Assembly (NCBI RefSeq): GCF_963662255.1
Contig: NC_085068.1
Location: 6,076,001 to 6,140,000 of the forward strand
Length of the DNA stretch: 64,000 nt
Source of the DNA: Cinclus cinclus
Taxonomy: Eukaryota > Chordata > Aves > Passeriformes > Cinclidae
Direction of reading: 5' to 3'
Shown here: positions 44,041 through 56,639 of the stretch, in pieces
Layout of the letters: each line of letters opens with the position of its first letter
Position numbering within the stretch: the first letter of the stretch is position 1
The notes under the pieces: model-generated
The model's database searches: none
What the model saw: the letters and a program-made list of their open reading frames with translations, nothing else
What the model was told of the DNA's origin: nothing
Translations under genes and position numbers: made by a program

Positions 44041-45634
44041 TTCAATGGCAGGAGAATGGAGCCACAGACACCTGACCTCCCTTTGGTCTGTCCTACCAAA
44101 ATAAGGGCTGGAGTCGAGCAGGGAAAGAAGGAAAAGCCTGGAGGACAAGGGGATGTTGACACTGAGCCCATTGTTCCCACTTGGCCACCAGTGCTTCCAC
44201 TCTCCCAGCGTTGGTGCAGCTTCCAAAACCTTCAGAGCTGCTCAAATCCCATCTCATCTTTGTCTGGGGAACCACCAGGGGTGAAGCGCTGGGAGGTGGC
44301 TGAATTCGAGGTGTTTTAGAAGGAAAAGCATGAGAGCTTTTTTATGATTTGTTGCCCAAATGAGGATTTCCTACCTGTAGCCTTGTGTTTTGCCCTTCTG
44401 CAGAGGAGGGGCCCGGCCAGTGCTGGCCACAATCACATGGCTGTGCCTTTAACACCACTCACAGTAATCCCTTGTAGGTGCTGCACAGCACAAACCCCAG
44501 CCAGGTCTGTCAAGGCATTTTTAGCATTTGTTCTGTTAAAAAAACAAGAAAAAAAACCCTGAGGTATTAGGGTGCACTAATCTTTAGAAAGGTTAATTTA
44601 TTCATAGGGATTTTGACAGAGATGTATGGCTAGGCTGGAGTCCCAGGCACTTCTTCCCAAGGGGAACTGCTCGTGCAGAGCCTGACAGAAGGTGAGAGAG
44701 GCTTCAGAACAGCCCCAAACCACATCAGCCAGGGGCTCCCAAGTGTTCTGAGCACTGCACTCGCTGTGAGCAGCCCCTGCTGCTCCCCCTGCTCCCTCCA
44801 AACTGCTGCTGCCTGTTGATGCTGCAGAGACCACAGCCACAGGAGCTCCAGACAGCAAAAGCATCTCTATCCCTCCCAAAAATCATAGATAATGAGCTTC
44901 TTTCCCCTTTTAGAGCAGGTGAAAAGGCAGCTCAGGGTGGTGTGAGGTGTTGGACAGCACACGGGGTTGCCTTGGGGGAAAAGAGCTCTTCTTTCAGACA
45001 TCTCAGCCCAGGCTCTGTTTGAGTCTCCACAATAATGTTTTGGATTTCCAGACAACATTTGGATGCTTGCTCTCAGATTGATGTTAGCAAGACTAAATGA
45101 AATGTGTTTTTCTGGATATTTAGGGATCTCTTTTCCAAAAATGTCAGAATATAAATTCAACAGGATTTCTCCAACAGGAGACAGCAGCTAAAACAAACTG
45201 AATCATTGAAATAAACACATTGGAAAGGCAGGGGGGCGTTACTCTAAAGTATCTGATCATGTCCTAATTTTTGCACTGGGAACAGAGTCTACTCCACAAA
45301 AAGATCTCTTGCAGATTAGAATCTCTTTACCATTCTAAATTTAGGTGGAGAATGTGGCAGAAACCAGCCAAACCTTGTCTCTGCAGAGGCCTCTGGGACC
45401 TGTCAGGACACTGCAGGAAGCCAGCCTGATAACTGATTTGGCTGCTTCTTTTTAATTTGCTTGGAGTCTATGCAATTAAAAGTAAAGTTTCCATGGGCTG
45501 TAAAAGGACAGAGCCAATTTGTGACTGCCCTCCCCTTTCTGCAGCAATTCTTCAACGTCAGGAACACCTGAGCTGATTCTTTCAGGCTCTTGACCCACAA
45601 AGCAACTTAATCCTGCTGGTGGGTGGGAAGGGGA
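44041..45634. other. Unique non-coding stretch
   Basis: No repeat or exon recognised. The words 'ccaccaggggtgaagcgctg' near 44272 partly resemble a CTCF core. Confidence 0.55.
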
Positions 45635-46142
45635 AGCACATCCCAGGCTGTCCTGGTGAGGATGCAGCCAGCAGAGTCAGGAAAAGGAGCCTTTCCCTCT
45701 TTTCCCATTGGGTTTGGAGCACTGTGTCCAGTTGGGGTTCACCAAAGGACTACAGGACCAAAGGACAGGGGCTGGAGTGTGACTTAGAGGGAGCCCTGGG
45801 CAGAGGTGACTCTTTTCAGTGCACAGAGAAGGCAAAGGGGAGAGCTCAGCGTTGGTTCTGAGCAGACGATGCAGAGATGGGACCAGGCTGTCCTTGGAGG
45901 AGAGGGACAATAGTGTGGGGACACTGGACACCAGCTGGAAGGTGGAATTTCCAAATACACATCAGGACAGCAATCAAATATCACAACAGGCTGCCCAGGG
46001 AGGTTCTGCAGGCTCTGCCCTTGGAGGTGTTCAAGCCACAGCCCTGAACAACCCAACCTAAGTGGAGCTGCTTGACCAGCAGGATGGAACAGAGGATCTC
46101 CAGAGCTCCATCCAGCCAGGGCTCTGGAATTCCATGATTTCT
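45635..46142 (+). mobile_element. CR1 LINE fragment, about 500 bp
   Basis: The longest clear CR1 copy here. In sense order: 'gagcactgtgtccagttggg', 'gggctggagtgtgac', 'ccaggctgtccttggaggag', 'caacaggctgcccagggagg', 'cccttggaggtgttcaagcc', 'ggatctccagagctccatcc', and a degraded end 'tggaattccatgatttctt'. It spans the end of the coding region and the 3' UTR. Reading frames are broken, and a 218-codon reverse frame across it is not a gene. Confidence 0.88.
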
Positions 46143-46258
46143 TCCAGTGGCTGTCCCTGACATACTGGACACATGAAATGCCTCCCCATAAAGAGCCAAG
46201 CACCGCTGGGAGTTCTGTATATTTAAACTGGGCTGCAGCAAAGTGACCTTCTATTCCC

Positions 46259-46290
<32 letters not shown>

Positions 46291-49200
46291 GTTTTGCCTG
46301 AGCTGCCTGTGCAGAGCCCTTGGCTGGACCAGGATCTCAAACCAGCAGAGCACAAACCACCTGCAAGTGAAGAGCTCACCCCAGAGCTCCCACCTCCCTC
46401 CCCTCACATAGTTTTCCCATCTTATTTCCACTCCAAACACTTCCCAGCATCTCCCCCAGCACCAAAATCAGAAATGGCTCATCTGCAGCTCACCTGGTTA
46501 GGTCTCCACCTGCATTTCTGGCACTGCAAAGGACAAGGGAGCAGCTCAGCTCGCCTGAGCCAAAAGCAATAATGCTCTGCTGACCAGAGCTAGTTAACTG
46601 CTAGTTTAGATTATTAACCTCTTGCACTTAATGAGAGTCCTGAGGCTGCTTAAGCCACAAGACTGAATTTCCCCTAACCACAAACATGGAATCCTCATTA
46701 ATACGAATCCAAGACACTTTCCCAGGAAGAAATAATTTGTAGAATGTAGAATCTACCCAGAAGCAAACGATGCTGGATTTAGAAGTATGTTTGAAACTTC
46801 TGCAGTTCAGTTTAATTTGTCCCCAAGGACAAGGAGGAAGGTCTGGATCACAAAATGGATTTTTATTTTTAATTGCCAGGTGTCACCAGACCTTAGCAAG
46901 ATGATTCCTGATGTTTTCCCCAACACCCCCAAATACTTGCAATTATTTTCTGGGGAATTTTACTTGAAAAACGATCCATTTCTAACTGAATTTAAACCTG
47001 TGTTATGCAAAGAGTAAACCAGCTTGTTTGAAAGTAATCTGTACCCAAGGGCTAGCAAAGGAATAAAAATAAATAAAGTATGAGAGGTTTTACAAAACCA
47101 CAGACACCACCAGGTTTTCCAGGTCTGAGGGAAGAAAATCTCGTTCTGCAGACTCCCCTTTCCATCTTGGCGAGTGGGAGTTTTTAAGATGCCTTGCAAT
47201 CGATCCCCGGGTCGAGTTTCGCAGCCATCAGCACCTGCTCCCCCTGAAGTGGAAGGTGGACGTGTCCAGCAGCAAAGCAGAGAGGACAGGAAACCAAATT
47301 TATGGCATTAAATTGAATTTTCATCAGGGAAGGTCTGGGCAGCTCGGGGCTACTCGTTGTCACTCAGTTTGGGTGTCACCACTGCCCAGCGCAGCGCCGA
47401 GGCTCTGGGATCTCCTTTATGGCCACAAGCGGTCAAAGCTCCTCTGTTTCCATGGATGCCCAAAGTGACTCGGTCTGAACGCAGCTCTGGTGCTGTCAGG
47501 ACCACCAGCCCCATCCTGCCAAGCTCCTGCAGTGGCTCCTCAGCCAGACCTGGGTGCAGAGCAGGACCCGGGCAGGGCGGAGGAGAGGTGAGGTGCTTTC
47601 ATCTCCGCAGGTGTTCTGGTTTGAAGTGCCAAGCCAGCCTTTCCCCGGGTGGGATTAAGCTGTAACAGGACCAGGGGGTGGCTTTCCCCATTGTTCTGCC
47701 CATTGTCTGAAATCCAACCTCCTCCTGGAACCTCAAAGGGCAGCGGTGCCAGGTGAAACCTGAGCATCGCAGGAAGGTGGGGGAATTTCTCTGGACCGAG
47801 GTTGGATCTTTAACCTGCTCTGCCACGAGGGGAAACTGTGGCTGGGGAACTCGTCCTCCCGATGGAATCAGCAGCACAACTGCCGTGGAATCCGGTGGAA
47901 TCCACGTCCTGGAAAGCATCAGCGTGTGATGCATTATCCCCTGGTGTCTGAGCTACTGTGCTGGCAAAAGCTTTTCCTAATGACAATCACATCCCCCCAT
48001 CCCCTCACACACACTGGTTTGCATTACAGAAAACATGGAACAACAGAAAGCCAATTTCTCCGGGCTGCAACTGAGTTTGGATTTATTCCAAGCTGTCACT
48101 ATCTCACAATCTCCTTCCAGGAGTTCCCACTCGCTCCTCCAGTATCAGTCGATTTTTATGTTGGTATCTTGTTTTAATCTGCTCTGTCACGTGGATGCCA
48201 GTGCAGCAGAAGGAGCAGATGGGGCTCAGTTTTGTGCATCACAAGGCTGGGCCAAAATACACTTGAAGGGTTCTCTCAGGTATGTCTGGCTCCTATGCCA
48301 TGCACAGTGCTTTTCATCAGATCTATTTCTGATTTGGTTGAAATTTGAAGGATCAGTGGGGCAATTCCTCCTCTCTCTAATTTAACATCATTTTTCTCAG
48401 AATTAGTAGCAAAGAGGTGCCTGTCAGATATACAACATTCACTTCTTTTTTTTTCTGTAAGAAATGGCTTTTGGATAAAACGCAGATATTTTAATTCATA
48501 AAATAATGTTTTCATTATTGTTTGGGATGGGGATGCATTGAGTTCCCCAAAATATAGGAACACCAAATATCTGCCAGCTCTACCTCTGGGATTGTTCTTA
48601 TGGGTAGGTCAGAGCTGAGCCAAGGAAGGGCTGCTGCCATCTCTGATGTATGGCTCCTTCTGTATGTATAAATAAATATTATTATAATATTATTCCATAA
48701 ACTGTGGATAAGGAGAATTCATGAAGTCCATGTCAAACCACACAGGGTGCAGCAGAGAATTTAAACAGGAGCCCACCACACAACAGCAAGGAATAATGGA
48801 CTCTGCAGGTTTCATTCCTGGTGGTCATCCCCAGCTCAAGTGACAAATAAATTCCTCAGGCTTCCACCTCTTCCTGAAATCCAAGAGCTCTCAGGGCTCA
48901 GCAGGGATCAGGACAAGCCATCGAGTGCTGCCCAGGCATCCCAGCAATGTCAGCTTTCCCTCCCTCCTCGGGACACAAAGTGGTGTCACCCTGGCACTTC
49001 CCTCCCTTGCACTCCCTCACATGTTTGAAATGGCATTTTGGTGTGAGTTCACCTCCCAGAGTGGAATTCTGTCAGACTTCCCCTCGTTTATTGGATGGTA
49101 AAAGCGACTTCCCAGCATCATTTAAAATCAGCAGTTTTCACCGGCAAGGTGTAAAATCCCTTTAGTGCCATTCAGAATTTACAAGAGCTTAATATGCAAA

Positions 49201-49429
49201 TAATCACAATAATCACAACCCCTTTTCTTCCTGTTCAGATGTCACTGGGCCCAAAACCTGATTTTTTTACAGCATTTTTCCTTCCTTTTAACCTTCTCTT
49301 GCTGACGTATCTGATTAGTTACATCAGGAAAAAAACAACCTGTCTTTTATCTTCTCATAAACAAATCCCATTTTAAGCATGAAAGCAACCATTTCCTCTG
49401 CAGATTCCTCTACCTGGGCGCAGTCCTCA
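46143..49429. other. Unique non-coding stretch with A28 run
   Basis: A 28-A run lies at 46259-46286, about 115 bp beyond the CR1 end and separated from it by unique sequence. CpG-bearing GC-richer DNA lies at 47.19-47.9 kb without island density. The remainder is unrecognised. Confidence 0.55.
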
Positions 49430-49645
49430 TGGCATCATGGAATATCCTGGGTGGGAGGGACCCTCCTGGATAATCAAAGTCCAACTCCTGGCCCTGCACA
49501 GACACCCCAAAATCCCACCCTGTGTCTGAGAGCCTTGTCCAAACACTTCTGGAGCTGTCCCTACTCCCAGCATTCAACAAACTCCATGGCCTGACACAGG
49601 GACACAGACCCTCACCCACAGCTCTGATACCTCCTTCTGACCATT
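49430..49645 (-). mobile_element. CR1 LINE 3' fragment
   Basis: Antisense CR1 of the subfamily with 'ggaatatcctgggtgggagg', 'gaccctcctggataatcaaa', 'gtccaactcctggccctgca', 'caccccaaaatcccaccctg' and 'gagagccttgtccaaacact'. Confidence 0.9.
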
Positions 49646-50864
49646 TTCCTTCTCTGAATAATGCAGAAAATAATTTTGGAGGCTCATTTTGCAAAGTGTG
49701 GTAGGATAACAACTCTGCTACCTCTATGACTTTCACCAAGTTTTCTTTTTTCCCTTCTTTTTTTTTTGACATTTTACACAGGACAGATGTTGTCACCACA
49801 GCTGTTTTTGTAAACAAGATATGGAGATGGTCTGGATTGGGTTACCTTGCTAAAATAGGCTAAAATAAATAAAAGGATGGTTGGTCTCTCTCGGATGAAT
49901 TAGCTTGATTGGAAATGTCAGATTAAAAAGGCCTAAATAAACAGAGTTGGGCATCCACCCTTAATGGAACCAAGGGCCCAGGACAAGTAGTAAAGATACA
50001 GAAAATGAAAGGCTGGATCACAGAATTATCCCTGCACAGACACAGCTGATAGGAAGGGAAGCATCTCCTAAACCCCAGGCTGAGGAGGGTCCTGGATTTA
50101 CAGACACTTCGGATTTACCTAAAAGCTGTTCTGATTCTTCTTCCCTGCTAAATAAACAATTCCACAGCAACATAAAAAACATGAGTCAGGGGCACCTGGA
50201 GGTGACAGAGACTGTCACTGCCTGCAGAGTGAGGTGGGATGTTCTTCCACGAGCTCTGCTTTGAGTGAGTTAAGTCTTTAAAAATCAAAGTTTTTGCACT
50301 GATGTCTCCTTCCACAGGATTACCCACTTTCTAGGATACTTACAGGCTTTTTGTGCTTGTTTCTGCGCCATCACAAATCCTTCTGGCTGCTCTGAGCTGC
50401 TGAGCCATCTTTGATATCAAACAATCAAATTATATTAGATATCAAGTGATAACAAGTTATCCTCCAGCTCCTATTTAAAACATTTAAAAGCCCCATAAAA
50501 ACTGTTCATGTAGTGCAATAGCAAAACACTGATAATTAAAGACTGGCTCTTTTTACACTATTGTCCTTTTTTATATTCAAGGCCTTGACCTGTTCAGACT
50601 GAAACTTTCAAAGTCTGTCTCAGACCAAGTTTTCCCCCCAAAACCCAAGTCTGGGTTGGTCAGTTTGTACACAAATAAAACCTAAAGAAAAGCATATTGT
50701 TTTGCCATGCTAAATATCTTCTATAAATGGTACAGCCTGAAACATTCAGGAGGTTTAGATTTCAAGTTATTAGAAATTCCTAGATCCTGCAACTCACCCC
50801 CAGTTAACAACTCCCAACACAGAGCTACCTACACAAAGAATTCGGCCCACAGCAAACATATATT
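49646..50864. other. Unique non-coding stretch
   Basis: AT-rich, with the word GATATCAA repeated near 50413 and 50440. No gene or repeat family was recognised. Confidence 0.58.
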
Positions 50865-51385
50865 ATTGTAAAGTCGTCTAAAAAAGAGATGCTGTTCAGA
50901 CCAGAAATTACCTTAAATGACTGTTGAGTTGACTGGGTTACAATATTTTAAGGACCATAAAAATAAATATAGTTGTCCAAACAGCGAGGAGCAGGGTTTT
51001 GCCAAGGAAAACACGCGGCGTGGAGGGTGCTTACCCCGGGTAGCACCGCGCTGCCTCGACACCGCGAGGCCCAGGATGAAGTGGCTCTTTGTTCAGGCTG
51101 TGTGTTTAAAAATTGACGAGTGCTCCGTGGTATCAATCACTCCTGTCAACCAGCACAAGTGCAGATCTGTTACACTTAAAGGCTTGTCAAACCAGACATG
51201 ATTTAATTTGTCATTTTTCTCTCCCTCTCTCCGCGCGCAGCGTGCACGTGCTCTTCATTACTCTTCATCATCAGCAAAATGAATGCATTTTTTGTATAAT
51301 TTTTTTTTTTCTTCGCTCTGAGAGGGTGGAGGGATGGTTGTTTACCAATGACCCAGCACTTGTGAAGAGATCATAAGCAGCTGTT
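50865..51385. promoter_or_regulatory. Candidate conserved non-coding element, CpG-retaining, with CACGTG E-box
   Basis: About 18 CpGs lie within 250 bp (51.0-51.25 kb), among them 'aacacgcggcgtgg', 'accccgggtagcaccgcgct' and 'ctccgcgcgcagcgtgcacg'. A palindromic E-box GCACGTGC lies at 51244-51251. It also has 'ggtatcaatcactcctgtc', 'catgatttaatttgtc' and 'aaaatgaatgcattttttg'. The mix of GC islets and AT words without repeats is unlike its surroundings. Overlapping frames of up to 94 codons lack known domains, though a small exon cannot be excluded. Confidence 0.45.
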
Positions 51386-52159
51386 CCCTACATGCCCTCA
51401 CGATCCGAGAATTTAACTGAAGCCGTGGGAGGAGTGGGAGACGAGAAGGGGTTTTTGGGGCCATTTTTTTCAATAGACAAAGGCCCCAGTCCCACACAGC
51501 TCTGCAGGAACAATCTCTGGATCTTGTCCTGCTTTCTATCCCCTATGAAATTTTCCTCTTCTAACTTCTCCAAGAAATGTTTTAATGTGGTGCCTTCAGC
51601 ATGTGGTTTTGGGAGCACAATTGTCAGAGTTTTGTCCACTTCAGGACTGAAATTTTAAAACTTTCTGCTTTCTCTGTGAGCGTGGTTTATTTTGTTCTTG
51701 GGAAAACCTTTACCTGTTTCCATAACCCAGAGAGAAAAAATCTACAAAATATCAGAATGTTCTTAGGGATAAAATTAACTCCTTTCTTTCACAGTTCATG
51801 TGGGATTTTTTTTTCCATTTTAGATAAAGAATTAATGATAAAGGAGAAAACAAATAACATAAAGTGAAATATATTACAATTGGAGAAAGAAACATTACCC
51901 TTTGACAAACATAGTTATGAAATTGATGAGAAACCTCAAGCTACATCCCCCAAAACCTTTGAAATACCTGTCAGTGCTGTTATACCATTTCCCTTCAAAA
52001 CAAGACTAAACCAATAAAAAAGTTCTTAACTCTAGGCAGAATACCAAATATGATGCTCCAGAGTTGTCCAAGGATGCCACAGTTTGGCATAATAACATTA
52101 TTTTGAAATAATAATAATAATAATAGTAATAATAATAATAGTAATAATAATATTTTGAT
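51386..52159. other. Unique non-coding stretch
   Basis: AT-rich single-copy DNA. It runs into the AAT microsatellite at 52109-52153. No gene was recognised. Confidence 0.58.
52109..52153. repeat. (AAT)n microsatellite
   Basis: AAT/ATA units interrupted twice by AGT ('aatagtaat'). Confidence 0.95.
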
Positions 52160-52435
52160 AGAATAAATCTTTGAGACCTTCTAAAGCGCTCTCAGCAGAG
52201 CCAAGGCTGTGTGGGGCTTGTCTTCAGCACTTCATAGAACTGGGTGTTTCCTCTGTTTATAGAGGAGAAAACCAGAACATCTCTAGAAGGAATGAATGTC
52301 ACAGGTCACCCATCTGTAAAAAAAGGACTAAAACTCTGGAACAAGACTGCAGGAAAAACAAATCTGCGCCAAATGGGACTAGAACAGCCTGATCCTGGGT
52401 CAAAGCCACTGTCTGAGCTCTGGAGTGCAGGAATT
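52160..52435 (-). mobile_element. Possible MIR-like SINE remnant
   Basis: Antisense order resembling MIR: 'ccttctaaagcgctctcagc', 'tttcctctgtttatagagga', 'gaatgtcacaggtcaccc', 'gggactagaacagcctgatc' and 'aaagccactgtctgagctct'. It is strongly diverged. Confidence 0.42.
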
Positions 52436-54544
52436 TAGGTGCATCTTTCAATTAACATTTCATTCCCCGTGAGATGTTGGAGAGGAAAGCCTAACACCCA
52501 GGGTTTTGTTGTTTTTTTTTTTTTTTTACTTTTACCACCACCCATCTTTCTGTGCCATAAAGAAGCTCTGCCTTCTGCAAACACCTTCCTTCCCCCCGCA
52601 GCCAGGACCAGCCCAGCTCAGGAGGAGATGTCATGAGAAACTCGTTCCAAGCACAACAGTGACAGTCCTGTCTCCCATGAAGGAAAGTCAAACCCAAGCC
52701 TCACTTATTCCCACATTTCCTATGGAAAGGTTTTGCAGGTCCCCGCTGCAAGGGAGCTTGAATTGAGCCCAGTGTAAATGAGGAAACTCTGCCATGGTCC
52801 ATCAGGAAGGTCAGATCAGCAAGGCCCATCCACAAAGTGCAAAGTTTTTAAAGACAGGCACCTCAATACCTGCAGTGAAACACGATTTATTCTGGCCCTC
52901 CATGGTCCAGAGTGATCTTTGTGCTCGGAGCAGGAGGAATCCTTTCTGCAGAGCACACAATTAAGCTGCAGGCATTTTCTCTCTCCAAATAACTCCCATG
53001 TCAGAGGCACAGATTTATCCAAGGATTAGGATCTGTGTTACCCAGTTTGGCTGAATTTCTCTTGGTGGTGCATTAAGGGTCTCAAATTCCCAATATTTAA
53101 GAAAGAGAAAGGACCAACGAGAAAACTGTGCCCTCCATTAAAAAGTAATTTATATACCCTACACTAAGAGAAAGCAAGGCAAATAATAACAATCCCAAGT
53201 AGTTTTTCCATGATTTCCCATGGCACAAGGTACAGCTAGCCCCCAGAGACCAACTTGCTCTCCTGAAGGATCAGTTCTGAGAGAGCAGGAAACCTTCAGG
53301 ACTCTGTGGCCCTTCCAAAGAGCAGGGAATTCTCCTGGGGACTGTTCCCAGCTTTGGGTCACTCATCATGAAGACAAAAACCAAAACAGGGGCCAAGCAC
53401 TGGGCTGCTGCCTTGGGTTTGGCCTGGAGCCCCTTTCCAAGCATCCCATCTTGGGGGAAGCTCCAGCCTCATAAAGCATCTCAGGACTGATGTTCCTGGG
53501 GCAGCCAAGAGCAGCAGTGGGGAGCCCAAAGGCCACTGAGCCCCCAGCACATGCTCCAGGGGTTTTCTGAACCCAGTCCCAAATCCTGCTTTCCCTATTA
53601 ATGTGAATGGCCCTATTGAATTCACTTGGACTGCTTGTGGGAATATGGATAGAAAAGTTTGGCTCTGCTTTGGTAAACTAAACTTCAGGAAGTCTGAGTA
53701 TACCATAACAAAGCCCCTAAAGCCAGCAAGCATCATGAAAGGAGCTTATTTCATTACTAAATCAATTTATGAGTATAAACATGGAGTTATCTGACTAAAA
53801 TATGGATATTTCCCACTTGAAATATTGCACCTCAACCCCACCAAATGTCACCAACAGGCATCCCTGAAGGAAGCAGGCAGCATGCTGCCTTTGGATGCCC
53901 CAACTATAAATCAAGAGATTTCCTGAAGTCTGCCTGGAACAGTGGAGAGTAGCCAAAATTACATGAAGTGCTATTTGTGTGCTATTAGATGTGGGGTGGG
54001 AGCAGAGAGGAGTGTGGGAAGGAAAAAGGGGAAGAAGGAAAACCACTTTCTTAATAGTTCCTACAATGTTTGGAAAATATTTCATTCACAGCATCCATTT
54101 ATCAGGCTTCCATGTAATAACTCCAGGCCAAAAGAAAAAAAAAACCCAAAAAAAAGAGGCTGGAGGGAGGTAGGTGGAGGAGAGGGAAACAGGGATAGCA
54201 GGTCTGAATGGGGAAACATTGGAATGTTGTCAATGTTTCCATGTAACAGAAATCCTGTAATTACAAAGTGCTGTTTGTGTCCAGGTGCCACTCGGAGGTA
54301 GCAGATGATGTCAATTGGTTCTGCTCAATGCTCTCACATCTGAACAATAGCCCACTTTTAAAACTTCTCAGTTTTTTACACACCTCAGCCAACTGCAGCC
54401 TCTCACACCCCAGATGAGTCCAAATCCACTCCAGGAATATCCATGGTGTCATTTCCATGGCTGGAAAAACCTGACAGGTCCTGGACTCTCAGAAACCCCC
54501 TTGAGCTGCAGCTGGAACGTTCTGGGTTCTGTACTAAGAAAAGG
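52436..54544. other. Unique non-coding stretch
   Basis: A T-rich run at about 52508-52528 and an A-rich tract at about 54134-54158. Frames of 60-125 codons overlap on both strands without known domains. Confidence 0.58.
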
Positions 54545-55075
54545 ATTCTGTGATATCTTTGATGCCTTGGAGTGGCTACCAAAAACAGAAGCTAGACAAA
54601 GTTAAGAAAATTAAACTGGGTGTTATTAAAGCCCTTCAATAGGTACACCTTGGGCAATCAAAAGCCTCCAAGGGGCTGCATCCAAGTTGGGCAACAGTCA
54701 TGAGTTTTTATACAGTTATTAGTTTGGTCTATTTATATATTGGGGGTTAATCCTCCAATTAAAGTTTCAGGTAATGAAGTTATTTACTCCAGGTTTGTGT
54801 CCCCCCCCCCACAATGCACTGTTGTTTACATCTCTTGGGGCCTGAGACAATAAGGTGTCCTTGAGTTTCAAGCCTAGAGAGGAATTGTTTTGTCTGAATA
54901 AAATAGGAGAAATGCAGCTGACAGGCCATGGAGTTTTAGAGTTGTACACTAAAGCAATACAGGATCAGAAACATATAAAAGTTAAATCCTAAGGCATCAC
55001 CTTGAGGTGATGTGTGCATTGAAAAGGGATATTTATGGAAGACAACATCCCCACTGCACCCACAGGGCTCCACTC
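54545..55075 (-). mobile_element. Probable LTR (ERVL-type) remnant, solo
   Basis: The segment resembles LTRs I associate with songbird ERVL-type retroviruses. Characteristic words are 'gggtgttattaaagcccttc', 'gcctccaaggggctgcatcc', 'aacagtcatgagtttttata', 'tattgggggttaatcctcc', 'ggcctgagacaataaggtgt' and 'gttttgtctgaataaaatag'. Read on the minus strand, a polyadenylation-like region would precede the 3' end near TGATGCC (54560, reading GGCATCA). No gag, pol or env sequence adjoins it, so it is a solo or fragmentary LTR. Ends and target-site duplication are not certain; a C10 run lies at 54801-54810. Confidence 0.5.
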
Positions 55076-55489
55076 CGAGGCTCAGCCCTGCAGTTTGTCT
55101 TTTTCCCACACTAAAGCATCCCACAGCCATCCCGGGCCAGGTGGGACCTTACAGGGAGAGTTGGGCCTTTCCCAAGAGGAAAAATTAAAAGGTACCCAGC
55201 AATCAGCCCCGTGATCTGATTTTGTGTGATTCTGAAAAATGCAGCAAGAACCAGGACATGGAAATCCAGAGATGTGCACGTGGGGAGCTGAGGACAGGGG
55301 ATGGACCCCGGGGCTGCCAGGAGGGACCTTCCCTGCCAAGCCCCCAGAGCTGCTCAGATGCAAAAATCCTGCAGCAGATGAGAAAGACAGATCCCCCTGC
55401 AGATCCAGCTCCCATTCTTGCCCTTGTATTTTAGCTGAACATGTTAGTGGTTGCCTTTTGATGTTTCTAGCTGAGAGAACATTTTCATA
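55076..55489. other. Unique non-coding stretch
   Basis: Frames open on both strands (up to 137 codons) have no recognisable domain. No repeat recognised. Confidence 0.55.
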
Positions 55490-55790
55490 AAGCACAACAA
55501 AACAGAAAAATCTCTTTGGGAATCCATGTTGGCGCGATGGTTTTGATTAGTGCTAATGTTTTTCTGTCTGGCTGTGAAAATGCATTTAACTCTAATTGAC
55601 TGGGCATTGTAATTCCAAAGCTTTCTGCAACAAAAACCCACCGAGTGACAATCTGATACAGAAATCTGGCAAAAGATGATGTCTCTTGCTCCTCAGAGGC
55701 AAGTTTAATGGAATAAAAATATTGATCTAATATAGAAAGATTGGATATACATTTTCCTATAACTTTCAGTATTGTCAAGGGGCTAAGGGA
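55490..55790. promoter_or_regulatory. Candidate conserved non-coding element
   Basis: Contains 'ccatgttggcgcgatggttt', 'tgattagtgctaatg', 'gaaaatgcatttaactctaa', 'ttgactgggcattgtaattc' and 'cccaccgagtgacaatctg'. 'gattagtgctaat' is a near inverted pair of TAAT-type cores. Repeat-free. Confidence 0.4.
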
Positions 55791-56639
55791 GAAAATTCTT
55801 AACATGGAAACCTTTTCATATTTGGAATAGTTTCCTCTTCAAGGAAATGGTGTAATTGTAATTTCAGCACCGCAAACCAGACAAAGCACTGAGGGCTGTG
55901 CCAGAGAGAGGCTCTGCACCAGCTGACTCCAGCCCATCTTCCCCAGTTCCAATTTCTGTGACTCCATTATTTCCTTTTTCACTAAAACTGGAAAAGTGGT
56001 GGGGAGGGAGGCAGGAGGAGGAAAGCAGCAGAATTTCCTCCCTAGGATCACAGTTACACCAGCACTGGATTGGGCCAGGCAGAGATGGACTCAAACACCA
56101 TTTCCCATTTCCTGAAGAGCTCCTTTTCATGGGAGCCACGAGGAAACCACGTATTTGCCCAACTTAACCTCAGAAGTGGAAGAAAACAGAAGCCTGGGTG
56201 ATTCTCACACTGTAAATTTCAGCAGGGACTTTTAAATAATGCCCTAAATTGGATCTTCGTGTGGGAAAAACAAGTCTGTCAAGAGAAGAGGCTTTTTAAT
56301 TTGTGAAACCAGGAGCTCAGCTGTGCAGCAGCAACAGTGACAGCATCAATTTGGTTCTGGTAGTTGATGCTAAACTGGGAGGGGCTCAGGGGGATGGAAA
56401 CAGCAGTGACTGGATGGCACCAGGGACTGTCCCCGGCTCTCCCTTCAGTTCCAGGGGTGGGGTGTCCACAACTTCTCTTCATTGCAGCCACAGCAAAAGT
56501 TGGGGATGGTTTGGAAAGGAAAGGAAAAAAAAAAATAACAACCCAAAAGAACACTGTGGAAAAGGGAGAAAAAAAATCACAGCATCGAATCAATTAATGC
56601 AAGTTCTTCCGAACTTCCATGCAAGCTTTGCCTTCAATT
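55791..56639. other. Unique non-coding stretch
   Basis: No repeat or exon recognised; short A runs occur near 56.52-56.58 kb. Confidence 0.58.

Noticed and set aside
46259..46286. Poly(A) tail of a processed pseudogene
   Set aside because: No gene-like sequence precedes it, and a CR1 fragment ends more than 100 bp upstream.
45784..46440. 218-codon reverse frame
   Set aside because: It runs antisense through a CR1 fragment and a 28-base homopolymer.
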